64,000 nucleotides of DNA from G963668605 sp963668605 (GTDB lineage Bacteria; Acidobacteriota; Terriglobia; Bryobacterales; Bryobacteraceae), in contig OY764903.1 of the NCBI GenBank assembly GCA_963668605.1, positions 7,006,001 through 7,070,000 of the forward strand. The letters run 5' to 3'. Positions within the stretch are counted from its first letter, which is position 1. Each line of letters begins with the position of its first letter. Positions 41,901 to 49,463 of the stretch are shown one piece after another. The translations under genes were made by a program, and so were the position numbers. The notes under the pieces are model-generated. The model made no database searches. It saw nothing but the letters and a program-made list of their open reading frames with translations, and was not told the origin of the DNA.

Positions 41901-42413
41901 CCAGGGTCCATCAAAAGGCAGCGCTGTGAGTACCACGCCCGGCGCCGTGGCAAAGACGGACGCGATGCTGCCGCTGCGCAGGGGCAGATTGGAGAGTTGC
42001 TGCCCTCCAATCACCTGCGCGATGCCTGCGTTGGTGCTTTCGAGGACTGAGGCTTGGGCTGTCACCTCGATAGCCTCGCTCACATTGCCCAGCGACAGGG
42101 AGATGTTGACCTGCACCCGGTCACCGGTTCGCAGTTGCACCTCGGCCTGTTTCCAACCTTTGAAGCCTGTGTGTTCGGCCTCGATTCGATAGTTTCCTGG
42201 CAACAGGTACGGCAATTCGTAGTTGCCCTGCTCGTTAGTCACGCTCTTCGCTGTGACGTTGGTGTCAAGATTGGTGGCCCGGACCGTGACGCCGGGGATT
42301 ACTGCTGCGCTGCTGTCGGTAACCTGACCGACAAAAGCCCCGCGCGCGTCTTGCGCTAGCGCGGCGACTTGCAGCCCTAGGAAAAGTAAACAAACTGCGA
42401 GAGTTCTTAACAT
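38910..42413 (-). CDS. TonB-dependent receptor with carboxypeptidase-like regulatory domain (Oar-like)
   Basis: A 1167-residue outer-membrane receptor. Signal peptide MLRTLAVCLLFLGLQVAALAQ, a carboxypeptidase-regulatory-like beta-sandwich at about 22-105 (DSSAAVIPGVTVRATNLDTNVTAKSVTNEQGNYELPYLLPGNYRIEAEHTGFK), a plug domain (about 120-230: NLPLRSGSIASVFATAPGVV, GGGGANSVDFNIDGVGNNAYGGRAAF) and a long beta-barrel ending EERRIFVGLKLLF with the typical terminal phenylalanine. Such receptors are numerous in Acidobacteriota; substrate unknown. ATG 42413 is chosen; the frame is open upstream. Divergent from the membrane regulator gene. Confidence 0.9.
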   Translation of the reverse strand: MLRTLAVCLLFLGLQVAALAQDARGAFVGQVTDSSAAVIPGVTVRATNLDTNVTAKSVTNEQGNYELPYLLPGNYRIEAEHTGFKGWKQAEVQLRTGDRVQVNISLSLGNVSEAIEVTAQASVLESTNAGIAQVIGGQQLSNLPLRSGSIASVFATAPGVVLTALPFDGPWNVDQSSTFSVGGGGANSVDFNIDGVGNNAYGGRAAFMPPADMVQEVRVETSSYDAGTGHTQGGSVNIAMKSGTNALHGALGTSISAGPMMTRNFFTNKFIFDPTTGPITAEKIKANTPYIKWMQYTAVAGGPVVLPKLYNGRNKTFWMFGYQVHNRQRPTATMANVPTVAQRSGDFAALLALGSQYQIYDPYTTVPSGTSRYARQPLPGNRIPASRINPTSLAMLKYFPQPNVAGTADGLSNYSVARKDTQDLYQPQARVDHNFSESNRMYARYTHSDFKGSFDRFYPESDVRGRYRERPHRGVALDDVAVLSPQLVLDVRYGFTWFREKQSYVNNGWNLSEFGYPQNLLSQLDPAGIAFPETAVGNLMVLGNDGGWQQTNYTHSFLGTLNWSHGNHGVKFGSDNRLMYDNRKDYGNVAPHLDYDVAYTRGPLDNSPAAPMGQAMASFLFGLPTGGWVDLNDSRAESSRFYGLFVQDDWRATRKLTINLGFRWEYESPATERYNRSSRDIDLATTNPIQAQALASYAKAPIPEIPAAQFRTTGGLTFLGRDGLPRQIRDPFYKGFMPRIGYAWQLNPKTVFRGGVGFFVVPAGVDYTDVTQPGFNQRTNAVSSVDNGVNYIGSISNPLPFGVEQPKGASGGLKTYLGRSPGFISSDGRAGYTQRWSQSIQFEPGAGSVVEVGYIGTRSVRLRASADLNPIPAQYLSSSPVRDQTVIDFLSARATNPFLGIDGFQGSTFFTGANTTRSQLLRPYPHFTALTTGLPAGSAWYHAMTARFERRFRKGIQFQASYTWSKTMEAVSYLNPTDAVPEHVVSSADRPHRLVLSGMWELPFGRGKAVAGNARGVWNHVIGGWQVQSMYQIQSGPALAFGNVIYTGKYSDLKLARDQRSPDLWFNTDNFVRNSQQQLANNIRTLPSRFAGVRADGMNVLDVSAQKLFRLREGLNLQLRGQAEGIANHPNFAPPNLAPTSTNFGRVTATQTNQEERRIFVGLKLLF

Positions 42414-42437
42414 AATTTTAGTATCTCTAACTCCGAT

Positions 42438-42485
42438 GTTACGCCGCTCCGAGGGCTGGGGCAATGTTCGTAACGGATCGTAACG
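42438..42485. promoter_or_regulatory. CGTAAC boxes between TonB receptor and regulator
   Basis: TCGTAACG occurs twice at 42468-42475 and 42478-42485, exactly 10 bp apart, and GTTACG (the reverse complement of CGTAAC) lies at 42438-42443, 31 bp away. Spacing of one and three helical turns suggests an operator for the divergently transcribed pair. The regulator next to it is a candidate binder. Confidence 0.45.
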
Positions 42486-42559
42486 TGGGGGATTTAACAT
42501 CGTTTCTCCTCTTTCCGCCGGGATTGTCGCCAGATTCCCTATTGTGATACCGTTTCCTT

Positions 42560-43801
42560 TTGGTAACTCCGCTTTCAACAAGACCTTCGCTTGGGAATTC
42601 CGACCTGGCTCTCACCAGCAGCGAGGCGCAGCGCCAGCGCGTTCTGATCGAAGAACATCTCGAGGCGGTTCTCGGGAGCCAGGTGTTTTCGGGTAGCCAG
42701 CGCTGTCAGGAGTTCCTTCGTTTCGTCGTCGCGCATTACCTCGAAAGCCAAGGCGAGCCGCTCAAGGAGCGGATGATCGGAGCCTCGATCCTCGGGCGCG
42801 AACCGGGCTACGACACAGGCCAGGACTCGATTGTGCGTGTCAAGGCCAACGATGTGCGCAAGCGACTGGCGCAATATTACGGGGATGAGGGGATGCATTC
42901 GGTCCTGCGCATCCAATTGCCAGCCGGTTCCTACCAACCGCTGTTCGTTTGGGGCGCCGAAGGTGCGGCGGAATCTGCCATGCAGCGTGCGAGTCGGCGA
43001 CAATGGCGCTGGATTGCCCTGCTCGCGGCGCCGGTCGCGATTTGGTGCGTGTGGTTGCTCTGGCCGCGTCCAACGGCGCTCGACCTTTTCTGGAGGCCTG
43101 TCTTGGACGCTCCGGGCCGTGTGCTCCTCTGCCTGCCTCAGCCTACGATTTACACGTTGGAAGGTACGCACTCGCCCAATCTGGCCGCCGCTTTCGCGCC
43201 GGGCCGGACGGCGGGCGAGCGCAAGGCGGCGTTGGAGGGCGTCACCGATGCCGTCATCACGCCTCACTCGACGTGGTATGTCGGCACGGGAGCCGCGACC
43301 ACCTTGGCGCGAGTCTCGGCCTTGCTCGCGGTGCATGGAAAGACTGCCGACGTGCGTACATCCGAGGAGGCAACCTTTTCCGAGTTGCGAGGCAGTCCTG
43401 TGGTTTTGATCGGTGGGTCCAGCAATCAGTGGACGAGAAAACTCTTGATTGGCGGACGATTTGTGCTCGGCCAATCCGGGAACTCATCGAGCTCGTACGT
43501 GGAGGATTTGCAGACGGGGATGCTTTTCACGCGATCCGACCGGGCGAATCCGGTCGATTATGCGATCATTTCCCGGCTGATCGATTCGAAAACCGGGCAG
43601 ATTGTCGTGACCGTGGCAGGCCTTGGGCCGCCGGGCACAGGTGGGGCTGGTGAATTTGTCACCGATACCAAGCTGCTCGAGCAAGGATTCAGCCGTTTGC
43701 CGCAAGGCGTCCGCCACAAGAATGTACAGTTTGTGATTCAAGTGGATTTGGGGAATCAGACGCCGGGACCGCCTAAAGTTGTCGGCGCTCACTCCTGGTA
43801 G
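42560..43801 (+). CDS. Membrane-anchored acidobacterial transcriptional regulator-like protein
   Basis: A 413-residue protein with an N-terminal cytoplasmic domain (FSGSQRCQEFLRFVVAHYLE, LKERMIGASILGREPGYDTGQDSIVRVKANDVRKRLAQYY) of a kind found in many acidobacterial membrane regulators, a single membrane helix (WIALLAAPVAIWCVWLLWP at about 148-166) and a periplasmic sensor-like domain. The RVxANDVRKRL stretch suggests DNA binding or protein contact. Beside a TonB-dependent receptor, so it probably regulates it. TTG 42560 is the only upstream start; no clear ribosome binding site, so the start is uncertain. Confidence 0.65.
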   Translation: MVTPLSTRPSLGNSDLALTSSEAQRQRVLIEEHLEAVLGSQVFSGSQRCQEFLRFVVAHYLESQGEPLKERMIGASILGREPGYDTGQDSIVRVKANDVRKRLAQYYGDEGMHSVLRIQLPAGSYQPLFVWGAEGAAESAMQRASRRQWRWIALLAAPVAIWCVWLLWPRPTALDLFWRPVLDAPGRVLLCLPQPTIYTLEGTHSPNLAAAFAPGRTAGERKAALEGVTDAVITPHSTWYVGTGAATTLARVSALLAVHGKTADVRTSEEATFSELRGSPVVLIGGSSNQWTRKLLIGGRFVLGQSGNSSSSYVEDLQTGMLFTRSDRANPVDYAIISRLIDSKTGQIVVTVAGLGPPGTGGAGEFVTDTKLLEQGFSRLPQGVRHKNVQFVIQVDLGNQTPGPPKVVGAHSW

Positions 43802-43912
43802 CTGCGCCGTTGGGTGTGGGGATACCCGCAAAAGAGTTCAGCGAAACACTCATAATCACCCTACTCCTGACGGTACTTTCGGGGTATAAATGAAGTTCCC
43901 ATCGAGGGCTTT

Positions 43913-44212
43913 GTGAACGGACTACCCATTCTGAGAGACGATTGCATGGACGAGGGCCTGGATTGCGGGACTTGCGTCGAAGTCGCTGCGCGCAACCTCG
44001 CCGCTGTCTGCCGCGATCTCAAAGGCAAGGCTCTGGAACACGTCTTCCTCCAACTTTACTCAAGGCGGGGCTGCCGAAGGATGTTTCGGGCTTATGAGGC
44101 GGCTTACCACGCCCATGTCGAGGCGAGTTTGATTGAGATCGCCGCGTCGTCCGATGTTCCACGCCGGCCTGTGCATCCCGCTCCCGTACGCCGCATCGCG
44201 CAATGCGCCTAG
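43913..44212 (+). CDS. Small cysteine-containing protein of unknown function
   Basis: A 99-residue protein starting at GTG 43913, with GAGG 5 nt upstream. It has six cysteines (DDCMDEGLDCGTCVEVAARNL, AAVCRD, RRGCRRMF, QCA) and an amphipathic helix, but no motif that I recognise. It stands between the regulator and tadC without co-directional partners. A credible small gene; function unknown. Confidence 0.5.
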   Translation: MNGLPILRDDCMDEGLDCGTCVEVAARNLAAVCRDLKGKALEHVFLQLYSRRGCRRMFRAYEAAYHAHVEASLIEIAASSDVPRRPVHPAPVRRIAQCA

Positions 44213-44220
44213 CGTCCGGG

Positions 44221-45159
44221 CTATTTCAAATCGGAAAGCATCGATTGAAACATCGCTGAAATCTGGATCACAGCCGGTCCCAGCGTGATCAGGATCACCG
44301 ACGGAAAAATCAGGAAGAAAATTGGAAACACGAGCTTGACGCCGACTTTTCGTGCGGCTTCCTGCGCCCGCTGCCGGCCGCGTACTCGCAGGTATTTTGC
44401 GTGGTTGCGGAGCGCCGGGGCGAGCGTCGTTCCGAAACGGTCGCCATCGATCAGCAGCTTGCAGACTTTTCTCAACTCCGGCTCGCGATTGCGCGCGGAG
44501 ATCTCGTTGAGCACCTCGATGCGGCTCTTTCCGGCTCTCAGCTCCATTTGAAATGTCGCCAGCTCGGAACTCAGGTCCGGATAGACGCGAGCCAATTCCC
44601 GGCTGGAGTCAACGATCGATTGGTCGAGCGGTTGGCCCGCTTCGATACCCAGCGCCCACAGATCGAGCGCGGCCGCTAAGCCGGACCGGAGGCGGTAGCT
44701 CCGATTCTCAATCAGCACGGCGATCACCCGCTCCGGAATGAGATAGCCGACGCCACCGCAGGCCAACGCGGCGATGATCGCCCCGATGCCCTCATCGAGC
44801 CAGGAAAGGCCGATCCATCCGGCTACGATTGCGAACACAATCGCCGAGGCAATCTTCGTTCCGAGCAGAATTCGAATTGCTGCCGGACTCCGGTATCCCG
44901 CGGCGAGCAGTTGTCTGCGGGCAGGGTCCATCTCCGCTTCTTTCAGCGGCATGGCCTCGCCGATCTGTTGCAGTGCGGAGGCCAGGTGTTCTTTCGGCGA
45001 GGCCGGTCTCTTCCCGGCGTCGCGAGCCCACTCCGGGACCTCTTCGGTCTCCTCTCGTTTTGCAGCCGTTCGCAGCACCAAATAATAGCCGCTCGCGCCA
45101 ATGGCGCCAGCCACAAATACGAAAAAGCCCATCAATAGGATGAGGGTCGAGGTCGTCAT
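44221..45159 (-). CDS. tadC: Type II secretion F-domain protein TadC
   Basis: A 312-residue inner-membrane platform protein of Tad/Flp pilus systems. One N-terminal helix (STLILLMGFFVFVAGAIGASGYY), two central helices and a C-terminal helix, with the T2SSF signature ALDLWALGIEAGQPLDQSIVDSSRELARVYPDLSSELATFQMELRAGKSRIEVLNEIS. Start ATG 45159 overlaps the stop of tadB (ATGA). Last gene of the cpaB-tadB-tadC set. Confidence 0.85.
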   Translation of the reverse strand: MTTSTLILLMGFFVFVAGAIGASGYYLVLRTAAKREETEEVPEWARDAGKRPASPKEHLASALQQIGEAMPLKEAEMDPARRQLLAAGYRSPAAIRILLGTKIASAIVFAIVAGWIGLSWLDEGIGAIIAALACGGVGYLIPERVIAVLIENRSYRLRSGLAAALDLWALGIEAGQPLDQSIVDSSRELARVYPDLSSELATFQMELRAGKSRIEVLNEISARNREPELRKVCKLLIDGDRFGTTLAPALRNHAKYLRVRGRQRAQEAARKVGVKLVFPIFFLIFPSVILITLGPAVIQISAMFQSMLSDLK

Positions 45160-46109
45160 GGGCGTATGTCCAGGATTCTTCTCATGACGAAGTGAGCCAG
45201 TACGATCAGACCGCACGCCACGGCGATGAGATTCTTTCCGTAGGGATGGTTATAGAGCAATTCCAGGTGCCGCGGATTCACCATATTCATCATGAATGCA
45301 ATCAGCCCCGGCAACACTGTCAGGATTGTGGCGGTGAGTTTACCGTGAGCGGCAACGGCACGGACCTCGCCTCGCAACACGTTCGATTCGCGCATCGATT
45401 CCGACAAATTGGCAAGGACGCTTCCCAGTTTTCCGCCGGAGCGGCTGTGCAGCTTGACGGCCGCCCCGAAAAGGGCGACATCCGCCAGCGGCATCCGCGT
45501 GGCGAGGTTGTCCAGCGCCTGATCCCACGACATGCCAAGTTTCCACTCATCGAACGTTTTGCGCATCTCTGTCGAGACTGGCGCCATACCCTCAAGGGCA
45601 AGCAACTCTATCGCCGCCGGGAGCGGATGGCCCGCCCGGAGCGCGCGGCACATCGAATCGAGCGCGTCCGGCAACTGCTCCTCGAAACTGGTAAAGCGTT
45701 TCTGGCGGCGCCGCAAGACGAAAAAATAGGGCGTCAGTGCGCCCAACACGACTCCGCCCGCGATCGCAAAGCCGGGCAACCACTGCAAATAGCCGAGCAG
45801 CGAGTATGCGAGCGCTCCGGACAGCAGCATCATCGCCGTGATTCTGCCAACCGACCAGTCCAACTGCGCCTCTTCGGTGCGCTGTTTGATGATGTGTATA
45901 AAGTCGAAGCGTTCCAGTAGCCTGGCCCAGAACTTGATCGTGCTGACGACTTCGTCGCGCAGCAGCAGTGGACTACCGGCAGCCTCCGCGATTTCGCCGG
46001 TCGGCAGCCCGGCACTCTGTGCTCCAGCGTCTTTTGCCAGAACGAGTAAGAGCGCAATGCCAGAAAACGCGGCGACGAACGCGGGAATCAGGATCAGCCA
46101 GACGGGCAT
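45156..46109 (-). CDS. tadB: Type II secretion F-domain protein TadB
   Basis: A 317-residue platform protein paired with TadC. Helices at the N-terminus (VWLILIPAFVAAFSGIALLLVLA) and twice near 95-140, with the T2SSF stretch EEQLPDALDSMCRALRAGHPLPAAIELLALEGMAPVSTEMRKTFDEWKLGMSWDQALDNLATRMPLADVALF. ATG 46109 is preceded by the cpaB stop at 46120; the three genes form an operon. Confidence 0.85.
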   Translation of the reverse strand: MPVWLILIPAFVAAFSGIALLLVLAKDAGAQSAGLPTGEIAEAAGSPLLLRDEVVSTIKFWARLLERFDFIHIIKQRTEEAQLDWSVGRITAMMLLSGALAYSLLGYLQWLPGFAIAGGVVLGALTPYFFVLRRRQKRFTSFEEQLPDALDSMCRALRAGHPLPAAIELLALEGMAPVSTEMRKTFDEWKLGMSWDQALDNLATRMPLADVALFGAAVKLHSRSGGKLGSVLANLSESMRESNVLRGEVRAVAAHGKLTATILTVLPGLIAFMMNMVNPRHLELLYNHPYGKNLIAVACGLIVLAHFVMRRILDIRP

Positions 46110-46119
46110 TCGTGCAGTC

Positions 46120-46890
46120 CTATTGTTTTGCGGACGGCCGCAGGTCAGCCGTTGCGGTGGGTAGTACATCCGGCTTCAGCGCCGGGGCATTTCCGCTGCT
46201 AGTGGCAACGGCTTTCGGCGCCTCCGCCCGAAAGAAAGAGGATGCCAGCACGCTGCTTCTTGCCGTTGTCGCGTCGTCTTGCGGATTCCTGAGGACCAGG
46301 CGAATCCGGGCCACGGTGTCTGCCAGACCCAAGAGGTCGGCCTCATCGGGCTTGATCAGCAGATTCACGATCGGTCGGCCATTCTCCTGTCCGGGAACGT
46401 TGAGAACCTCGATGTTCTGCAACACCGTTCGGAGTTGCGCCTCTTTCCCATTACCCACCACCTGTACGTCGACCTTGTGCCCGGAGCGCAGCATAGTCAC
46501 GATTCCGCCGGAATCACTCACATGGACCGTCACGGCGCGCATGCCCTTGGGTACTCCCAGCCCCGCAGCCGTTGAGCTCTTCGGCGTCAGGCGTGACTGG
46601 ACAATGGGTTCGTTCTCCTGGATAGGCTCCAAAACGGTCAACCCATCCGGATCCGCGATGTTCACAAACCCGCCCCCGACCGGCTTGTCTGCCGGCCAGT
46701 CGACCATTTTCAGGTCTTCGGCCCGCAGCACCGTGCCGCGGCTCAGGTTATGCTTGGCCACTACCAGCGTAGCCGCCGATTGTGACGGAGCGCGGGAGCC
46801 GTTCCCAACGAAGAGTCCGTAGAACAGACCGGTAGCGATTATGGCAACCACAAACGCGATCACGAGTAGCGAAATCAGGTTTTTTCTCAT
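46120..46890 (-). CDS. cpaB: Flp pilus assembly protein CpaB
   Basis: A 256-residue protein with one N-terminal membrane helix (LISLLVIAFVVAIIATGLFYGLFV), a SAF domain (VVAKHNLSRGTVLRAEDLKMVDWP, about 43-105) and the RcpC/CpaB core (AVTVHVSDSGGIVTMLRSGHKVDV). In Tad systems CpaB sits in the periplasm at the secretin. The C-terminal tail is low-complexity. No secretin (CpaC), ATPase (TadA/CpaF) or pilin gene is adjacent. ATG 46890 begins the anchor. Confidence 0.85.
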   Translation of the reverse strand: MRKNLISLLVIAFVVAIIATGLFYGLFVGNGSRAPSQSAATLVVAKHNLSRGTVLRAEDLKMVDWPADKPVGGGFVNIADPDGLTVLEPIQENEPIVQSRLTPKSSTAAGLGVPKGMRAVTVHVSDSGGIVTMLRSGHKVDVQVVGNGKEAQLRTVLQNIEVLNVPGQENGRPIVNLLIKPDEADLLGLADTVARIRLVLRNPQDDATTARSSVLASSFFRAEAPKAVATSSGNAPALKPDVLPTATADLRPSAKQ

Positions 46891-47109
46891 TGCCGGATTT
46901 TTAAGCTGTTGCACAATCTCCCTGCCATGGCGAACACTCAGTCCAACCTCATTTATCGGCTCGATCAGGGATGTTCTTTAGATCTCCGAACTAGATTTCT
47001 TCGTGGCCGCCCTAAGCCCGGGACGCTCCGTTTCCCATGGATGCCGCGGACGCGCCAGCGGGGGACAATAGAAATATATGCTCTGCAATCTCCAGTTCGG
47101 CGAATCTCA

Positions 47110-47529
47110 ATGAGAATTTATCTTTATTTCATTGGCAAGCCGAAGGATGCGCACGCTAACGCCCAGGCTGCCGAATTCATGCAGCGCAGCGGGCGATTCA
47201 CGCGCTGCGAGATGCGCGAGATCGATCCGCAGCGCTTCGATCCGTGGGAGCGCCACCCCTCGGCGCGCCGCATTCTGCTTGACCCCGCCGGGCGTTCAAT
47301 GGACTCGGCTGGTTTCATCGCCATCGTCGAAAAGGCCGAAATGGAGGGGCGTGACCTGGTCTTTGTGATCGGCGGCGCCGACGGGCTGCCGCCGCTCTGG
47401 AGGCCGAAGGCGGATCTGCTGCTTTCGCTCTCGCCGATGACTTTTCCCCATGAACTGGCGCGTGCGATGCTCGCCGAACAGATCTACCGCGCCTTCACAA
47501 CATTGCGGGGCCATCCATACCCGCGCTAA
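47110..47529 (+). CDS. rlmH: 23S rRNA pseudouridine-1915 N3-methyltransferase
   Basis: SPOUT methyltransferase that modifies Psi1915 in the 23S rRNA. The 139 residues have the expected length, GRDLVFVIGGADGLPPLW (SAM knot region), LSLSPMTFPHELARAMLAEQIYRAFTTLRGHPY. The C-terminus is HPYPR where the family normally ends HPYHR; the histidine is replaced by proline. ATG 47110 is chosen from homologue-like length; the frame is open to 46909. Confidence 0.9.
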   Translation: MRIYLYFIGKPKDAHANAQAAEFMQRSGRFTRCEMREIDPQRFDPWERHPSARRILLDPAGRSMDSAGFIAIVEKAEMEGRDLVFVIGGADGLPPLWRPKADLLLSLSPMTFPHELARAMLAEQIYRAFTTLRGHPYPR

Positions 47530-47548
47530 CGTAAAGAGGATGTTCGCA

Positions 47549-48397
47549 ATGGCCTGGTTTACCCGTCAGAAACCGAGTGTAGAGAAAGGGACGCCCGAGC
47601 ACGCGCGCCACGTGCGCACGGAAGGACTCTGGTTGAAGTGCGAAGGCTGCCGCCAGATCGTCTGGCGCAGGAACCTCGACGAGAACCTCCAACTCTGCCC
47701 GCGTTGCGAATTCCACTTCAGGCTCGATGCGCGCGCCCGCCTGAATATGCTCTTCGACGGCGCTTGGGAAGAATTCGACAGCAGTCTGGTCTCCACCGAT
47801 CCGCTTGAGTTCGTCGACTCGAAGCCATACAGCCAGCGCCTGGACGATATGCGCAAAACGACGTCGCTGCCGGATGCGTTGCTCTCGGGCGGCGGGACGC
47901 TGCAAGGCCGCTACGTCCATATCTGCGCGCTGGAGTTGAAGTTTATCGGCGGCAGCATGGGCACAGTGATGGGCGAGAAGATCGCTCGGGCTGTCGAGCG
48001 TTCGATCGAAAAACGCGCGCCGCTCATCGTTGTCTCCGCCTCGGGTGGCGCACGCATGCAGGAGGGCGCGGTGAGCCTGATGCAGATGGTCAAAATCTCG
48101 GGCGCTCTGATGCGCCTCGACGAAGCGCGCATCCCTTACATCAGTGTGCTCACGGACCCCACGACCGGTGGCGTCACGGCCAGCTTCGCGATGCTCGGCG
48201 ACATCAACATCGCGGAACCCGGCGCACTGATCGGGTTTGCGGGGCCACGTGTGATTGAACAGACCATCCGCCAGAAACTGCCGCAAGGCTTCCAGCGCAG
48301 CGAGTTCCTGCTACAGCACGGATTCTTGGATGCAGTGGTTAAGCGGAGCGAGCTGAAGCAATACATCGCCCGCTCGCTCGACTTTTTTTGCAGCTAA
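47549..48397 (+). CDS. accD: Acetyl-CoA carboxylase carboxyltransferase subunit beta
   Basis: Beta subunit of the carboxyltransferase that forms malonyl-CoA for fatty acid synthesis. The zinc ribbon is C31, C34, C50, C53 (CEGC, CPRC), followed by the crotonase-like domain with GTVMGEKIARAVE, SASGGARMQEG and TDPTTGGVTASFAMLGD. ATG 47549 is preferred over ATG 47540 because the AAAGAGG is then at a normal distance. The next gene, fabH, belongs to the same pathway but is convergent. Confidence 0.96.
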   Translation: MAWFTRQKPSVEKGTPEHARHVRTEGLWLKCEGCRQIVWRRNLDENLQLCPRCEFHFRLDARARLNMLFDGAWEEFDSSLVSTDPLEFVDSKPYSQRLDDMRKTTSLPDALLSGGGTLQGRYVHICALELKFIGGSMGTVMGEKIARAVERSIEKRAPLIVVSASGGARMQEGAVSLMQMVKISGALMRLDEARIPYISVLTDPTTGGVTASFAMLGDINIAEPGALIGFAGPRVIEQTIRQKLPQGFQRSEFLLQHGFLDAVVKRSELKQYIARSLDFFCS

Positions 48398-48400
48398 AGC

Positions 48401-49393
48401 TTACATACCCCAGCGCCACAGCAGCGTGCCCACGGTGTAGCCCGCGCCGACCGCTGTGAAGACCGCTAGGTCGCCCTTCTTCAGTTTGCCCTGGGAGACG
48501 GCGTCGCGCGTCGCCAGCGGAATCGTGGCGGCGGTTGTATTGCCGTAATCCTCAATGTTGATCATCACGTTTTCCGGTGCGACGCCAAGGCGCTCCGCGC
48601 AGGCTGTGATGATGCGCTTGTTGGCCTGGTGAGGAATCAGCAGGTCGATGTCCTTGCCTGTAAGATTGTTGCGCCGCAGCAACTCGCCCGCGACCTCGGA
48701 CATGTTGCGCACCGCGAAGCGATAGACTTGATGTCCGTCCTGGTGGACGTAGTGCATGCCTTTTTCGATCGTCTCCAGACTTGGAGGACGGCGACTGCCT
48801 CCGGCGGGCATGTACAGCGCCGACGCGCCAGAGCCGTCGATCTTGTGGTTGTAATCGATGAAGCCCGAATCTTCGCCTTCCGCGGCTGGTTCGAGCAGAA
48901 ACGCGCCCGCGCCGTCGCCAAACAGCACGCAGGTGGCGCGGTCTTTGTAATCGATGATGCGCGACATGGTGTCGGCGCCGATGACCAGCACCTTCTTATG
49001 CGTGCCGCACCCGATCAGGTGCGCACCGGTCGTGAGCCCAAAGACGAATCCGGAGCAGGCCGCGATCAGATCGAAGCCCCAGCACTTCTTCGCGCCGATT
49101 TTCTCCTGCACCAGGCAGGCGGTCGCGGGAAAGAACATGTCCGGGGTGACGGTGCAAACGATGATGCAATCGAGTTCCGAAGCTTCGATGCCGCGCTGCG
49201 CGAGCACAGCCTTTGCGGCTTCGGCGGCCATGTCCGACGTCGCCATCTCGGGATCCGCGATGTGCCGCGTCTTGATCCCGGTACGCTCCATAATCCATTC
49301 GTTGCTGGTATCGACCATGGCGGCGAAATCGTCGTTTGTCAGCACGCGCGGCGGCACATAGCAGCCCAGCGCACTGATTTTTGCTCTAATCAA
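48401..49393 (-). CDS. fabH: 3-oxoacyl-ACP synthase III
   Basis: Initiates fatty acid elongation by condensing acetyl-CoA with malonyl-ACP. The 330-residue protein has nucleophile Cys113 (LIAACSGFVFGL), His in IPHQANKRI and Asn in EDYGNTTAATIPL, the Cys-His-Asn triad. The start is read as TTG 49393, four bases after a GGGAGG, because the residues upstream of it do not match the family. Located next to accD. Confidence 0.94.
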   Translation of the reverse strand: MIRAKISALGCYVPPRVLTNDDFAAMVDTSNEWIMERTGIKTRHIADPEMATSDMAAEAAKAVLAQRGIEASELDCIIVCTVTPDMFFPATACLVQEKIGAKKCWGFDLIAACSGFVFGLTTGAHLIGCGTHKKVLVIGADTMSRIIDYKDRATCVLFGDGAGAFLLEPAAEGEDSGFIDYNHKIDGSGASALYMPAGGSRRPPSLETIEKGMHYVHQDGHQVYRFAVRNMSEVAGELLRRNNLTGKDIDLLIPHQANKRIITACAERLGVAPENVMINIEDYGNTTAATIPLATRDAVSQGKLKKGDLAVFTAVGAGYTVGTLLWRWGM

Positions 49394-49463
49394 AATGCCT
49401 CCCAAAAATTTAAGTTCCGAGGAACCTTCGTAAGATAGAAAAAAGGGGCCAACCTTCTTTGAT

